64,000 bases of DNA from Druceiella hillmani (lineage: Eukaryota; Arthropoda; Insecta; Lepidoptera; Hepialidae), in assembly GCA_039881145.1 (NCBI GenBank), contig JAYKKI010000095.1:8422501-8486500 (forward strand). The letters run 5' to 3'. The position numbers were made by a program, and so were the translations under genes. This document shows, one piece after another, positions 25,484 to 38,314 of the stretch (the first letter of the stretch is position 1; every line of letters starts with the position of its first letter). Under the pieces are notes generated by a model, which was not told the origin of the DNA, made no database searches, and saw only the letters and a list, made by a program, of their open reading frames with translations.

Positions 25484-26455
25484 TTAGGAGATTTTAGTCA
25501 GCTATTATTTATATTTAATATTTTTGTGTTTATTGACTATTTATAGTAAAACAGCAATTTTTTCTCATTATTCCTCCATTCTTCTTATGAAGAATCAGAA
25601 TATTTGTATTGTATTTTAGATTTTATATTATTTTAACCCCTTTTTAAATCAATTGTTGTAAAGAAGTTCTTTATTTATATTCTTGTCTGTTCCATATCTG
25701 CTGTTCACCCTATTTTCTTTTCTTCAATATTTCCATCTATGTCAATCTCTGTGATAAAGTTCTACGTAAATTTTATGTATACAATTTATAAAAACCACAT
25801 TCACAGTGCGTATACTTCCTGATAGTAGGCCGGTTACGAAAATTCTTCCATAGACATCATATACATTAAAGATCAACGAATGTCTCTTAACGTTTAGAAA
25901 GAAAGAAACAATTTAAATTTTTGGAGAGTATCTCTAACGGGGCATGAAATGTTAAAGTGTAACCGTATTTTCCATTTTAAATAAGACGTAGAAAATTGTC
26001 GATACAACTGAGCTCAACTAATTAGACAAGTATTGATTTATTTCTTTGAATGTGTTATGATAATCCCATTAAGTACGAATTAAACTCACTACAAGAAACG
26101 CACTATAAAGGCTCCGTAAACTCTAAGCTTAACAAAAGTTTAATATTTGAAAATAGCATCAGTGTTGTTATCAATATCTTAAAGTACACAAAGAAAAAGT
26201 CGATCGACCGGTAGGAATTATACTCAGGTTTTCTACGTCCAACTGAACTGTCGAAATGATTATGAATATAATTATTATCATTAAAACTATTCTGGTTTTT
26301 TATTTTTTATTTCTTTTTGCAAACGTGAATTTTACTAAAAACGTTAATATATGGCGTTATCAATACCAATTTCCTAATATTCACCATGTGAGGTTTTTTT
26401 TTAATGAGGAATATCTAGATAAAAGAAGTAATAAATAAAAGTAGTAGTAATTGAT
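24600..26455. other. No gene recognised
   Basis: Non-coding AT-rich sequence upstream of the receptor gene, with one TA microsatellite. Confidence 0.5.
25449..25480. repeat. (TA)n microsatellite
   Basis: Pure TA run in non-coding sequence upstream of the receptor gene. Confidence 0.95.
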
Positions 26456-26459
26456 GGTA

Positions 26460-27045
26460 ATCAGTCTGATTGAGGAGCCGGAAAATGAACGTGGTGTTTT
26501 TGCATAACAATAAATCCGTCGAGCACGTGTGGAACTTGCACTACGATGGTTCCGTACAAATTTAGATATTTGTAAAAGTTTAAAGTTACGCAGTATTTCT
26601 ATTTATTTATACTTTTGACAAAATATAATTTATTCAAAACGGTAATACATTGCCTATGGTTTCTTTAAGAGATGTAAACCCAAACAAATTATACAATACT
26701 ATAATTCCACATGGAATTAGATACTATTGATTTATGAGTTTTTTCCTTTAATTTTGTTCTAAGATCTCTCGTTATGCCGACTTTCAAGATTGTTGGTCGA
26801 CTGGACGTGCTCTATAGGTTTTGAAAGTTAGTGAAGGAGATTACGGTATAAATAAAAAACACGTTTTAAAGAGCCATAATTTTTTGTTATGGGGGACCTC
26901 ATAACTTTATTTTAATTTCAACTTAATATCTCTAAAATGGGCTTGTATAAACAGACAGATGGACAGATATATGGATGACTAATTAATTCTATAAAGTTTT
27001 AATTTTTTTCGTTTTGGAGGATAGAACCCTAAAAGCGAAGTTTGA
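26460..27045 (+). repeat. Lepidopteran dispersed repeat, copy 1 (longest)
   Basis: It begins around 'aataaatccgtcgagcacgtg' (26509-26529), continues with GGAACTTGCACTACGATGGT and TCCGTACA, then 'ttatgggggacctcat' (26887-26902), then CAGACAGATGGACAGATATA, and closes with 'ggatagaaccctaaaa' (27019-27034). From memory this is the order of a repeat found throughout Lepidoptera, probably a non-LTR-derived short element. The copy is diverged and has no coding content. Confidence 0.68.
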
Positions 27046-27049
27046 CAAT

Positions 27050-28175
27050 CTTCTAACCCATGTTAGATCAACTTTGTGAGTTAAAATCTAAGTTACTATA
27101 ACGAAGGTCTTGTTTTATCATTACGTTAGACAGGTTATTAAGTAGTAGATCAGTGACCTGACTGACGTAGTAGTAATTAGAAAAATTGTTCAGCAATTAG
27201 CCAACTACCCAAGCTAAGGTTTGATATTGTGTCGATAAGCTTGTCAGTTAGTAGTAGATATATATAAGTATATGTCTGGATACTTACTCATTGCTACTTT
27301 CACGGGCGGTTTCAAGCTAATGAAGGTAAGGGAAACCTTTTTAAGAAGCTATGAAAAAGGCACAGAAAAAATAGAAATTGACTGGCAAAAAAATTCAGAA
27401 ATAGATGTTGAGACGCCTAAAGAACGTGAGGTGCGTCTAGAGTGAGACCTATAAAATTTTCACAGGCAAAGTAGAGTCCAGCGCCGGAGGAGTGCAACAT
27501 TCGTCCAGAGTATAGACGTATGAAAATTTTACAAACTAGCCTAGGTAAAACTCTTGAAAAATAAAAGAATAGCTAAAGATAAAACTGGTGGCAAACTAGA
27601 TTGACACTTTTTGTAAAAATATTGAAGTATGCACTAAGCATTGCAGCCCCATTCAAGGGGCCAAATGATGATACTACCTATTGACTTATTAACCTGCAGA
27701 CAAATTTAGCAGTTTTGCATTCTGTTGCTGCAAGATGCACGCCTACTCTAATAAGACCATATTTTCACCGAAAGCGTACTGGAACACTGTTAACTTTGAA
27801 AATGTACCTGCGTTTATTGAAAGATTTATATAAGTTAGGTAAACAAAATTATGGAAAAGAATTCTAGATTTGGTATCAAAGAATCTAGCTTCGTGTGGAA
27901 TTTGTGCACGTAGATTGTTAGGGATATGTTACTTGGACCTATTGAAACGCAGTATCTGTCTATTCAATCAGTAATTTGTTATTGAATATTATAATAACAT
28001 GGAAATTTGTCATAGTTAACAAAATCCGAAACAATATCGAATTAACAATGAACGATGCCCCCATATGATTATTCAGTAATTATACTTGCGGCATATTATT
28101 TATATCTAGCAAGTTTTTAGTTTTGTGAAATATGTAAAAGTACACCTTAATTAATAATCATCCCTATAAACCCAA
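27050..28175. other. No gene recognised
   Basis: A short less AT-rich stretch (27640-27900) has fragments such as NKTIFSPKAYWNTVNFENVP in the plus frames. It looks transposon-like but could not be assigned. Confidence 0.4.
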
Positions 28176-28179
28176 GATT

Positions 28180-28930
28180 GCACCGTTGACCAACGCTTAC
28201 AATGGGAATATTAAAATAAGCAAAGTTGAGTGCGATGCGCTCCATGAACTCCTTCAATTCAGCAAAAGAATTACAAAATCTCAACCATATCGATATTTTT
28301 CCTGAAATAGAAATGAAGCATTAGTTACTCTTGGTAACTAAAACACAGCTTATCACGTGACCTACCTGAACGTGATCTGAGAGCCTAAAAGATGCGCTGT
28401 GACAATAAACAGAACATGATATTATCACTGATATCCTCGTAAAAATATCTTTTGTTTTAAATTGGTTGTAATGAACTTGAAGTATCAAGCAACCTTAGTC
28501 AAATAATACGCAAAATATCGGATAGCTTAGTTAACGAAACCTATGATATATAAGCAGCAGAGATTGACTGATTTTACTGTTGCTTATAGAGTTAAAAGGT
28601 TCAAGGAAGAAACAAGAACAGTAAAGATCACTCTCTTCGACCCTTATCATTTAGACATGTTGGGTATTAACACGAAATTTCCCCGAAACGGCTACGTGTT
28701 ATAAATGCTTTCAATGTCTTAATACTACTGAACCAAATCTACCACAACTGCATGTGCTTTAAGTGTACTCAAGTATACCTTAGCAAGTTTCCCAACAAGG
28801 CGAATCAAAGGATCTTTTGCTATGCATTACAGAAATACTTTGACCTTTCAGTACAAGGATTTTGTTTTCCAAAATGTTAGTAAACAGTTTATCTAGGTGC
28901 CAAATTTGCCCCCAAAACGACCAGTTGCTT
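28180..28930 (+). mobile_element. Possible LINE (Jockey-like) ORF1 zinc-knuckle relic
   Basis: Fragments in shifting frames around 28690-28860 read ATCYKCFQCLNTTEPNLPQL, then CMCFKCTQVYLSKFPNKANQ. This resembles the tandem CxxC zinc-knuckle region of insect non-LTR ORF1/gag proteins (CYxCQRxGH ... CxKCxxxHLxKxCPNK). The His and last Cys residues are mostly lost. A Pro-rich stretch (VPNLPPKRPVAF) follows at about 28900. The upstream part is too degraded to read, so this call is tentative. Confidence 0.33.
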
Positions 28931-30590
28931 TTTTAGCAAAGAAATCGAAATAATCATTACGTTTTATCAAAATCGTAAAGTAAGGTTTATATATTTTATT
29001 ACATGACTGCTTGCTTTTTTAATTGATAATGTCGATTACTTAAATTTTTGTAATGTACAAAGTTGCCATTTACGTTAATTTAATTATTAAAAAATTGACA
29101 ATTTTGAAGGTCAAAAAATTGTATCATAATAAATAGATTTTTAAATATTATTTGCTTACTATGTAATAATATTAATGTTTACCGTAGTTTTATTATAACG
29201 AGCAAAAGTAACCATTAAATAATAACGAAAAAGAAACTAAGGTTTTCTTAAATTAAATAATTAATATTAGTACATAATGCAAACTTTGGTATGTAGTTTC
29301 TATAAGTGATTTGATAGAAGTAAGAGTGATTATTTTCGGCACGCATTTTTTTAGAGAAACATTGAATATTTAGATCTATTTCAATAGAAATATGTCCGGC
29401 ATATCTAATTCTCATTTAATAATTGACAAATAGAATTTAAAAAAGATAATGAATAATCAAGATAGGATTGTAAGTTTTTTATCACTTTCCCGATTAGATA
29501 TTTTCTTAGAAAGATTTTGCATTGCAATCTCAATAAATATGAGAAGGCGAAATTCGAATTTCACCGTGTCTGTGGGATTCAAGTTATCACATTATTATGT
29601 TTTGTCAAAAGAATCATTAAAAGCGTCACATATTGTAATGACAGTCTTATGAAGGAATGAAAGCCAGTCCATTTATAATTTTTACGGTGAAAACCGGAAT
29701 TTTAAAATCATAATTTCAGAAGAATTTTCATGCATGTAAACCGATATCGAATGACGAGCGGGAAGAAGTTGCATATTTCCTCTATTTATAAATAGCTGAC
29801 TATCAATATCCACAACTTTCTCTGCTGCTTGAAGATAAGAATATGTGTAGTTACAAAAGGTTTTTGACAACTTCATATTGAAAGCAAAAATTATCAAATT
29901 AATTGTTTTTGAACGTTAAATTTGTTTTAATTCTCGACACTAAATAAATGTTTACCTCATTAAAGTTTACAGATTGATTTGGAAATACCGTATTGTACAT
30001 GAGCTATTATAATTTGAAATCTTGGTAATTCCATTCCTAACTTCTAGTAAAGAATATCAAGCAAAATATTTGCCTTGAAACTTTGCCATTCTTTACAACA
30101 TGTCATTCCGGTGTTACAGACTCTATAATTTATAAGTTAGACTATTTCTACTAACTTATAAATGTTCTTAATGTTTCAATTTCTGCATGATTACAATGAC
30201 AAATTGTTACTTAATTTGAACTTAGCACCCTACCGTTTGATGGAATCCATTATAGTTACGATTTGTTGCGAGAGAGACAGATGCTGATATCTTCGATTAC
30301 AGATATTCTACAGAATTCAGCACCTAAAGTTATAGGAATCGAATAATGTTTCGATTTGTTTTAATCAAATATAAATAAAATACGTAATAAAATACATCAC
30401 TATTTTAATTATCAAAAACATTATAGAATCTGAATTTATGACAAATTTAGTCAAAATGAAATGTAGTAGCAATCATAGTTTAATTATGTTATTGATAAAA
30501 ACTAGATGTGGCTTTTTATCGCAACAATTGTACTATTTTTTGAGGAATTTTATTCCTAACCGTATCTTAGTCTGTGCTTGTCACACGAAT

Positions 30591-30634
30591 TTATATATAT
30601 ATATATATATGTATATGTGTGTGTGTGTGTGTGT
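30591..30634. repeat. (TA)n(GT)n compound microsatellite
   Basis: TA then GT dinucleotides, similar in layout to 23408-23464. Confidence 0.95.
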
Positions 30635-32767
30635 ACATACAAAAAAGTATATATGTATAATTTTTATTTTGTGAAAGAGCAACCTAAGTTATTGCAAAAG
30701 TCTGTATCGAAGTATGAATCCACATTTCATGTCAAAGATTTAAAAAGAAATTGTAACCGAAAATTCATGGGTGCGGGAATGTTGCCTATAGTTCATAAGT
30801 ACAAGTTGCTGTGGGACCTAAGTACCCCGCGAATGTAGATACATATCTAGAACCATGTAGACGAATGTAGAACTAAGTAATATTTTTTATTAGTTTTATA
30901 TTTGTTTGCGTTTTTTTTATTTGTGGCATTCCATGGATTCAAATCTAACTCCCCAGCAGGCAAAGTCAGATGAAAGCAAAAATGAGAAGGTTTGTCTGGA
31001 GTTTGTATCATTTCCAAAGTCACTACTTAAAACATAGGTATGAATGCAAGGGGACCTAGGTTTCTCACAAGGTTGCTTATGTAAGTTGGAAATAGCGAGT
31101 GACGCTTAGTTAATCATCTGCATTATAATCATCTGTCGAAAAAGATATTAAGTCACATTCGTATAATTTAACAACTCGGGAAATAACTCTTATTATATCT
31201 TCGTATATTTTCACATATTATTTTCTCTCTAACTTTTAAAAACTGACTATATACAATAAACAATTTATTTGTTGTAAAAAATCTTCAAATAATAAAAAAA
31301 TATTTAGTCTGAGCAGCTCGTGATTTTGTTTTCTCTCGAGAGTAGATATGTATGCGTTTAATTTACGAGAGAGTGAACTGTACTTCATAATTATGATGCT
31401 GAGTAGCTCATAAAACTAACGAAGTTTCATAGTATTAGTTTATCTAGAAAAATTGTTGATTTATTCGAGAGAAATTACGAAAAGTCTAGTGAACTTTTTA
31501 AGATATATTGAAAATGTTCCTAAAATTTCCGGGTTAAATCATTTATACATATTTTTTTTACCTGAGGATGTACGCAATGTTGCTTTTAATTTTTTTTTTA
31601 CTTTTCACATCTACACAGCTTTAATTCCTTTCAACATCATCTTTCGACTTAGCTAGAGGGAGAAGCAGCTCAATTAATAATGTGGAGTAAAAACATTTAA
31701 ATTTTGTTTCGGGTCGATTAATGAAGGTAAAACGGGAAGTTAATATTTTTTTTTGTATTCTAAGGGTGAATGAAGATTATATCAAGTAAAACTTTAAAAA
31801 TATACAATTTATTATTTCTGAGAATTCTTGGAACCGTTTTCTGTAAATAATAGTTAAAAATAATTGACTGCTACTCTACCTACGAAAGCTTCGCTCAAAA
31901 CATCTGAAAATATTCTCGAATATTTAAGATAAAGTGCACATTGGAACGAAATTATTGAGCTTGCATTCCCTCACATAATTTTTGTATTCAAGAAAAGTCG
32001 AGAACAAAATTTGTTTTGCGTTTAGTCACCATTTTCATACAAAATGGTGATGACACTATGGCACATAGTTATTGCAACATATATACAGGAAATAAAAATA
32101 AAAATACAAAAAGTGTACAAAACGAAAGCAAATATGTTTTATACTAGATGTTATAACTCTTATGAAATAAGGAAAGCTAATTAATTTGTATAATAACTGC
32201 CAAAATTTAAAAAAATTTTTATTATTGATGAAGAATTTGAAAAATTTACATCGCGACAAAGACATAAAAGATACGCTTAAAAGCTCCATTGAAAATAGCA
32301 ACAGGTTGAGCTTCAACCGGAAGAGATGAGTTTGTAAATGCTGCCTCATAACATGTGGAGCAATTATAAAGTAATGCGGACGAGCGTGGAAAACTTTATC
32401 ATTCAAAGTTATGAAGACAACGAAGAGGAACTTTTATTCATGTATTATCATTCATTATTATATTTTTATGTAGAGAATTATCTCGCTATAAAAATAAATA
32501 ATACAAAATCTATTTACAATTATAAATATATTTTGTATTTTCAGTCGACTATCAAAATAAACATCTCTAATATTATAGATGTGGGATTCAGAGCAACTTA
32601 TTTAATTTTTGCCAGGTAATTACACTCAGACTTATAAAAATATTAGGAACTCGTCTGGTATAAAGAACATTTCTGAAATGTAGCTCTCTGGAACCAAAAG
32701 TTGACGTTGGAATTGTTATAGGACGTGTATGTACGTTAACTCGTTAACAATTTTATTGACGAAGAAA

Positions 32768-32953
32768 ATATTAGAAAAATACTGCCATCTCTATCTTTTT
32801 ATAAAGAAGTCTAAGACAAAAATGAAGATGTTGAAAGCACAAGCTACGTTTTTTAATTTAATATTAGAAAAATACTGCCATCTCTATCTTTTTATAAAGA
32901 AGTCTAAGACAAAAATGAAGATGTTGAAAGCACAAGCTACGTTTTTTAATTTT
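32768..32953. repeat. 93-bp tandem duplication, two nearly identical units
   Basis: The unit 32768-32860 (begins atattagaaaaatactgcc, ends acgttttttaattta) is repeated at once in 32861-32953 with a difference only in the last base or so. The length is a multiple of three, so a plus-strand frame stays open through both units, but nothing suggests a real protein. Near identity implies a recent event. Confidence 0.85.
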
Positions 32954-33649
32954 TTTAATAGACTTTAGATTAACACATATTGGATATTTCACTATGTACT
33001 AAGACATTTTTAATCAAAAACAACTGATCGTGTGTAGCGCTAATTAGGCAAGTACGATTTACACTTGGCTGTTTTATATTTTTGTTTTGATTTGATTGTA
33101 ATTAAAACTATTCAAATGTATTCAAAGGTCGTCGAAAAAGTCCTTCCTCTCATAATCTCTCTGTCCTACCGATCCTAATTCCATTTTGTTCCTCGTTTTA
33201 TTATCCCCAACCATGTCAAGATTTATAATTAACCATTTTTTTTGTTTTGTATATTCATATATAGCTTAGTTTTCCTTATTTATACGTCATGATATTTTTT
33301 GTCATTGGTAATGTCTTAAGTTTCACTTTTTTATATTAATATCTTTTACAGCCATCCGCATGAAAAAATGTTTATATTTAATCAATGTAGACTAGTAGAG
33401 ACACTAGAAGAGATAGTTTTGGGGGCAAATATAGCAATAAGTGCGCAAGATTTATGTATTATATGTACGTTAAACTATAAAGAAATAAAACCAGCAGGAA
33501 ACCCATAATCGATGTATTTAAAAGGAATCGACAAATTTATTGTAAAAGTTTAGCTTGTGGCAATTAGAAGGGGTGAAGGTTATTCGGCCGGGATTTGTTT
33601 GAAAAATGCGTCAATAATTTCCATTTCTATTTAAACCAAATTTTATTAA

Positions 33650-33960
33650 ACAATGCAATTAAAGCAAAACCCGTCAAACATGAGTAGAACTCGCACTACG
33701 GGAGTTCTGTACATATTTATGTATTTCTAAACATTTAATGGTACGTAACATTTCTATGAAATTATAATATTTACAAAATAATAATTTTTACAACACAAAT
33801 ACGAATAAAATTTAAATTTACAAAATACTTTTTTTAACAGGCTGATCTCTGAAAGAAATTCATAACTCCACTTAGGATTAGAAATCGTTTAATTTTGGAT
33901 ATTTGCCTTTATTTGTGCTGTAATACCTCCCAGTGTGACGACTACCAAGATTATAGGACG
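33650..33960 (+). repeat. Lepidopteran dispersed repeat, copy 2 (3' truncated)
   Basis: Shares 'aacccgtcaaacatgag' and GAACTCGCACTACGGGAG with the other copies, continues through 'ctccacttaggattagaaat', and stops at 'accaagattatagg' (33947-33960), where the arm of the inverted duplication takes over. The 3' third with the GACAGACGG and AACCCTAAAA blocks is missing. A short trace of the same repeat is seen at the outer edge of the other arm (about 40535-40575). Confidence 0.6.
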
Positions 33961-36211
33961 ATAAAAAGTATATTTTGATGGAGGTATGAGTACCAAAAAA
34001 ATATGTTTTGAGTATAAATTTTTTGTTGCGTGGAACAAAAATTTTTAAATGTTTACAGCAAACGTAATGCAGCAGTATTGAATAAAATACAATTCGTAAA
34101 CTAAATTTAACAAGGTCAACTGTTGAACCTGGTCTCGTATTTTTGCCACTGTTGGTGATTGAAAATTGGAAACGTTTTTGAAAATTCCCAATTTTCAAAG
34201 TTTTCCTGAGGAAAACTAACATATGCAGTAGCGCGAATAGCAAATTAATCAGAGCATAGCCGGCGATATTTCACTCAATACATATTTAATCGCACAAATA
34301 CTCATATGGAAGACTAATAATAAATTCACACCTGTAGATTAGAAAAATTATTACAAATCCGCATTACAGTCTTACAGCTTATAGTCATAAAAAATATGTT
34401 GTTGATAAGTGCTTTGAGAACAGATTAAAATAATATTCGCTGCAAACAAATCTATCAATGAAACCTTAGAATTTAAATCCATTTGTAAACGTATTCAGTC
34501 CCGCAATGCAGATAATTGAGATGCAACGATTACATAAGATATGATTATATTGACAAATTTCGGTAGCAGTGACATCCTTAAATCAAAAAGACGGCACACG
34601 GTGAAGATGCCCTTGTCGCCCCTTTGTACGATTTCCTGAAGCGTGTCCATTACATCGTTCAGATCTAGACCTTGAAATGGTGATACAATTTATTCATGTG
34701 AAGAATGTATTTTATGTACAAAATTAATTAAAATAAAGCCACATGAAGCCAACGTGCGGACGTAGTAGAATTCAGATAGTTCGTGTGCAATATAATGTCT
34801 AAAATTTATTGTCTAATATAAATTTTTCTTTGCCTCAACTTGTGTACCTTATGAAATATGGACCAGTCAGCTGTTAAACTAGTAATAACAGCACGTTTAC
34901 TATGTCTCTACAGACTCTTGTTGGTTATCTTAAGGATAAAAAAACAATGCTTAAGTTATTAACAGATAGACAATATATTAATAAGTATTAAATTCATTGA
35001 AAATATTAATAGTCACTCATGTCTGGTACAAGTTTCAGCATGATTATGTTTGTTTCTAATTCACGAAATTCCTGAACCAAATTTTCGCAAAATACGCAAA
35101 CCATTGTCAAAATAATCAGACAAATTGTAATCCATTGTACAAAATTAGTCATCCAATCTTGATAATATATCTGTAATTTGAGGAAAGCAATGAAATTCAG
35201 TAACTGGAAGTTATAATCTGAAAGATATCCCCCTGATTATTACTAAAATTACGACGTTTAAGGAAAAACAATATATTCTGACTAAATTACCGAAAATTAT
35301 TTTTCAGGTATTGGTAACGTGGCAGATTCGCTAGTTCTTAAGGAACATAAGATCCGTCCGTAAAATTTTCTCTTCGATTTGTGTCAAATAAACGTGGCTG
35401 TAATTATAAACAAAGAACAAAGATTTTGAAAGTTGTTTTCAAAGAAAAATAAAGAATTCTTAAAACTTCAAAATATCCGGGACGATCAAAGTGTATATAA
35501 GGAGCGCTAAATGATCAAAGTGTACATAAGTTCTTTGATCTAATTTGTAGTTCCGTAAAATATGCATGACCTCAAATTCCATGTGTTTCACTCTTTAATT
35601 TACGAATTTCAGTACGGTCGTTCTGAGTCAGGAACCAAACGCAGTATATATGACAATAACAATGATTCCTTACGACAATTTCAGCTATAGTAGCGATTAC
35701 ACATTGAGAGTTCAACCAGGTTGATATCGACAAATTGAAATCACTTACTGAAAGAGACTCCAGAGTTTCAATGCGAGTTTTGTTTACTTGACTTGAATGC
35801 TATCAAGGTACAGTGGAGAAATATTAACAATAATTAAACAAAATCTATAAATATTGTGTTTGGATAGTTGAGCCAGGATCAACTTAATTTTCATTCAGAT
35901 GTGTGCGTATAATATTTGTGCTTTCGGTATGCATTTAACAGATTAAACGAATTAGAGATAAGTGTATCACGCCGTGAACGCCAGTGGTTGTATCTAAAGA
36001 ATTTATCGAACCCATATCAACTAATTAATCCCATCACAAAAATAATAAGTTGACATATGGGGTATTAATGGAGTTGACATATGGAGTATTAATAAAGTGT
36101 TATGTTGAAAAATACTTCATAGTGCTACAACTATTACCGTAATATTATAGTCGGCTTCAACATGTGAGACATGAACTCCGTCGGAAATGTTCATGATGTG
36201 ACAAAATTTTT
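33940..36211. repeat. Left arm of a large inverted duplication
   Basis: About 2.27 kb that matches the reverse complement of 38315-40580 over its whole length, with scattered substitutions and indels. Easily checked anchors are the shared GCGATTACACATTGAGAG block (35693-35710 here), the receptor exons 3 and 4, and the CAACTGTTGAACCTGG block near 34115. The inner edge lies close to 36211, in a 'gacaaaattt' block, and the outer edge near 33940, inside a lepidopteran dispersed repeat. Confidence 0.82.
34495..35170 (-). pseudogene. Gustatory receptor copy on left inverted arm (exons 3-4 open, exons 1-2 not found)
   Basis: Exon 3 is 35170-35017 (attacag acceptor; TNFVQWITICLIILTMVCVF, then CENLVQEFRELETNIIMLKL; donor gtgact, weaker than gtgagt). 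Exon 4 is 34670-34495 (tttcaag acceptor; SLDLNDVMDTLQEIVQRGDK, then FTVCRLFDLRMSLLPKF; TGA stop). Both are open and join in phase 1, exactly as in the intact gene. I found no exon 1 or 2 upstream through the 36.2-38.3 kb spacer, so the copy is either a 3' fragment or a gene whose 5' exons diverged or lie outside the window. Open exons make recent function possible. Confidence 0.6.
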
Positions 36212-37731
36212 AGACGCATGATAATTAATGTCTGCCGGCACATTGCAAGTATTACTCGATTAAAATTATTAGTAGTTGGATTTGAAAATGATCCTACTTT
36301 CCCCTTATTCACAACACCTGGCGTCTTCCGTCATCGGTTACAACATTCAGTAACAATTGCTCTCTGGCGCGTTTGTCCACAAATAAATAATTTCGTAAAT
36401 TAAAAAAATACGGTTTTATATAAATAGTCTCCAGGACATTTCTTTTTTCTTTGCGCACCGTGGAAAAACAACAGTTTATAATAATTTTTAAATACTTGCA
36501 CTTACCAGATAAATATTTTTTCATTCTTTATATACATTTTGGAGCTGATCTCATTGGATTTAAAATGTAGTTAAATAAAGATTTATTTACTCGGCAGTAG
36601 TGAGATTTGACAAATACATTGCTCTTCGATAGCGGGATATAAATTTAAACTTTTAACATTTCGAAATTTGAAGACCCTTATATAGGAAACATTTCTGTTT
36701 TTCTACGTCCAGAACGATGCGAGGAACCAGCCCTGTTAAGTACGTCGTAAGGAAAAATATATCATAAAAATCCTTATATCATATAATAATTTTATATTTA
36801 CAGAAATATATAATGAAAATATTATATAATAAAAAAAATTTAAAATAAAATCATTTTTAATTCAAATATTTGCACAATTCAATTATGATATAAGTATAAA
36901 GAAACTATCTAGGAAATATATTTCAGGATCTGTTGAATTTATTCCAACATGACTCGCATTTTTAAGAACAATGGTCGTAACAATTTACTTTTGTAATAAT
37001 AATAATAATGGAACAAAAATGAAAAAAAGGATCAATTTGAATTCAAATCATGAAAAGCGTATAAATATATCATTACAAACGTGTTTATGCAAAAAGAAAA
37101 ATCAGTTTATAAATTTAAACAAAGAATACATTTTATAAAAATTTTCATTATTTGTAACTTCTTTTGAATTATTTTCTTTTCTATACTTGTTATTTTTCGT
37201 ACACCAGATAAAATTGATTATGATATATACATATTACTTGTGACGAGCTGTGCGAACTATTTTTTGAATTAAAGTAATGTTTTCATGCTTTATTTCCTAA
37301 TTTTGGTCATTCCACAATTACCTTTACCGTATTTATAGATGACACTGTGCATGCGGCCTTCTTCATGCGTCAAACTTTCGCCGCATATTTCATTAAGATG
37401 CGAGTATGAGCAGCATTTGAATGAGGGCACCAAAAGTGTTCTGTTATCTTCGTACAGGCTATGAATATAATTATTTTTGGCGTATTCTCTTGAAATTTAT
37501 TATAATTGGAGCGTTGTTTATATGAACACATATATAAAATAAGAAATTATAAAAGCGCTCGAATGAATATAGGTGCATTTATTGATTGGTATGATAAAAT
37601 GTATATTCATGATGCAAATAATTCAAAATTGAAATTAATAAACAAGGAAAAGTCCTATTTTTATTGTATAATACATCATCGCACATTGGATAGAAGAAAG
37701 AAATGGAATATATTTAATACAATTTTCACCG

Positions 37732-37790
<59 letters not shown>

Positions 37791-38314
37791 ATAAAACTAA
37801 TAAAATAAAACCAATTAGTTTTTAAAAGACTTTTACCTTCACTTTTCTTTTTGATTACGATTATATAAAAATATGAAAAGAGTGTCGTTAAATGCCTCTG
37901 GCTACATGACATGGAATTTGATTGGAAGAAATATTTTGGAAAAACTTGGAAGCAAGTACTTGGACTTTAGGCTTTTTTCTAAGTGACGGGGAAAGAAAAG
38001 GTGAGAAACTAAGTTTAACACAGCTAAAACGAATTTAACTTCACCAGCTAGAAAAGAATTTAAAAAAAAATGTTTATGTCGAATGTAATTACCAAATAAT
38101 TCAAAAATATATATATGCACGGTTCAGGCTTATTACATGTAAAAGTAAATATATGTATTTAACAATGATGACAATGAATTTTCATTGAATAAGAAATCGT
38201 ATCGAATATAACTTTTGTTTTTATGTCAGTTCCCTTTTAACTGAACATGTATTCATAATACTTTACTTGCCATTGGTTTTTCATATATGAATTTGGATAT
38301 CTGAATTTTCAATT
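36212..38314. other. Spacer of the inverted duplication, no gene recognised
   Basis: This is AT-rich sequence between the arms, including a TA microsatellite (37734-37787). A short higher-GC open stretch on the minus strand around 36310-36410 reads FVDKRAREQLLLNVVTDDG. I could not assign it to a family, and it lacks supporting splice or start signals. No receptor exon 1 or 2 could be found here. Confidence 0.5.
37734..37787. repeat. (TA)n microsatellite
   Basis: Long pure TA run in the spacer of the inverted duplication. Confidence 0.95.

Larger units (their letters stand above)
28935..33645. other. No gene recognised
   Basis: AT-rich, with microsatellite 30591-30634 and the 93-bp tandem duplication. 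Frames of 93-116 codons at 32056-32619 overlap on opposite strands, are low-complexity, and have no domain. Confidence 0.45.

Noticed and set aside
32056..32619. Overlapping 116- and 93-codon frames on opposite strands
   Set aside because: Low-complexity F/Y/I/K/N-rich translations with no domain. Opposite-strand overlap in AT-rich DNA is expected by chance.
33878..34243. 121-codon minus-strand frame on the left arm
   Set aside because: It overlaps the edge of the inverted duplication and a dispersed repeat. The mirror frame on the other arm is broken differently. Only a vague likeness to a receptor N-terminus was seen.
37506..37912. Frames on both strands with runs of IY/YI
   Set aside because: Translation of a TA microsatellite; the same holds for frames at 30438-30838, 50800-51006, 55989-56180 and 62960-63301.
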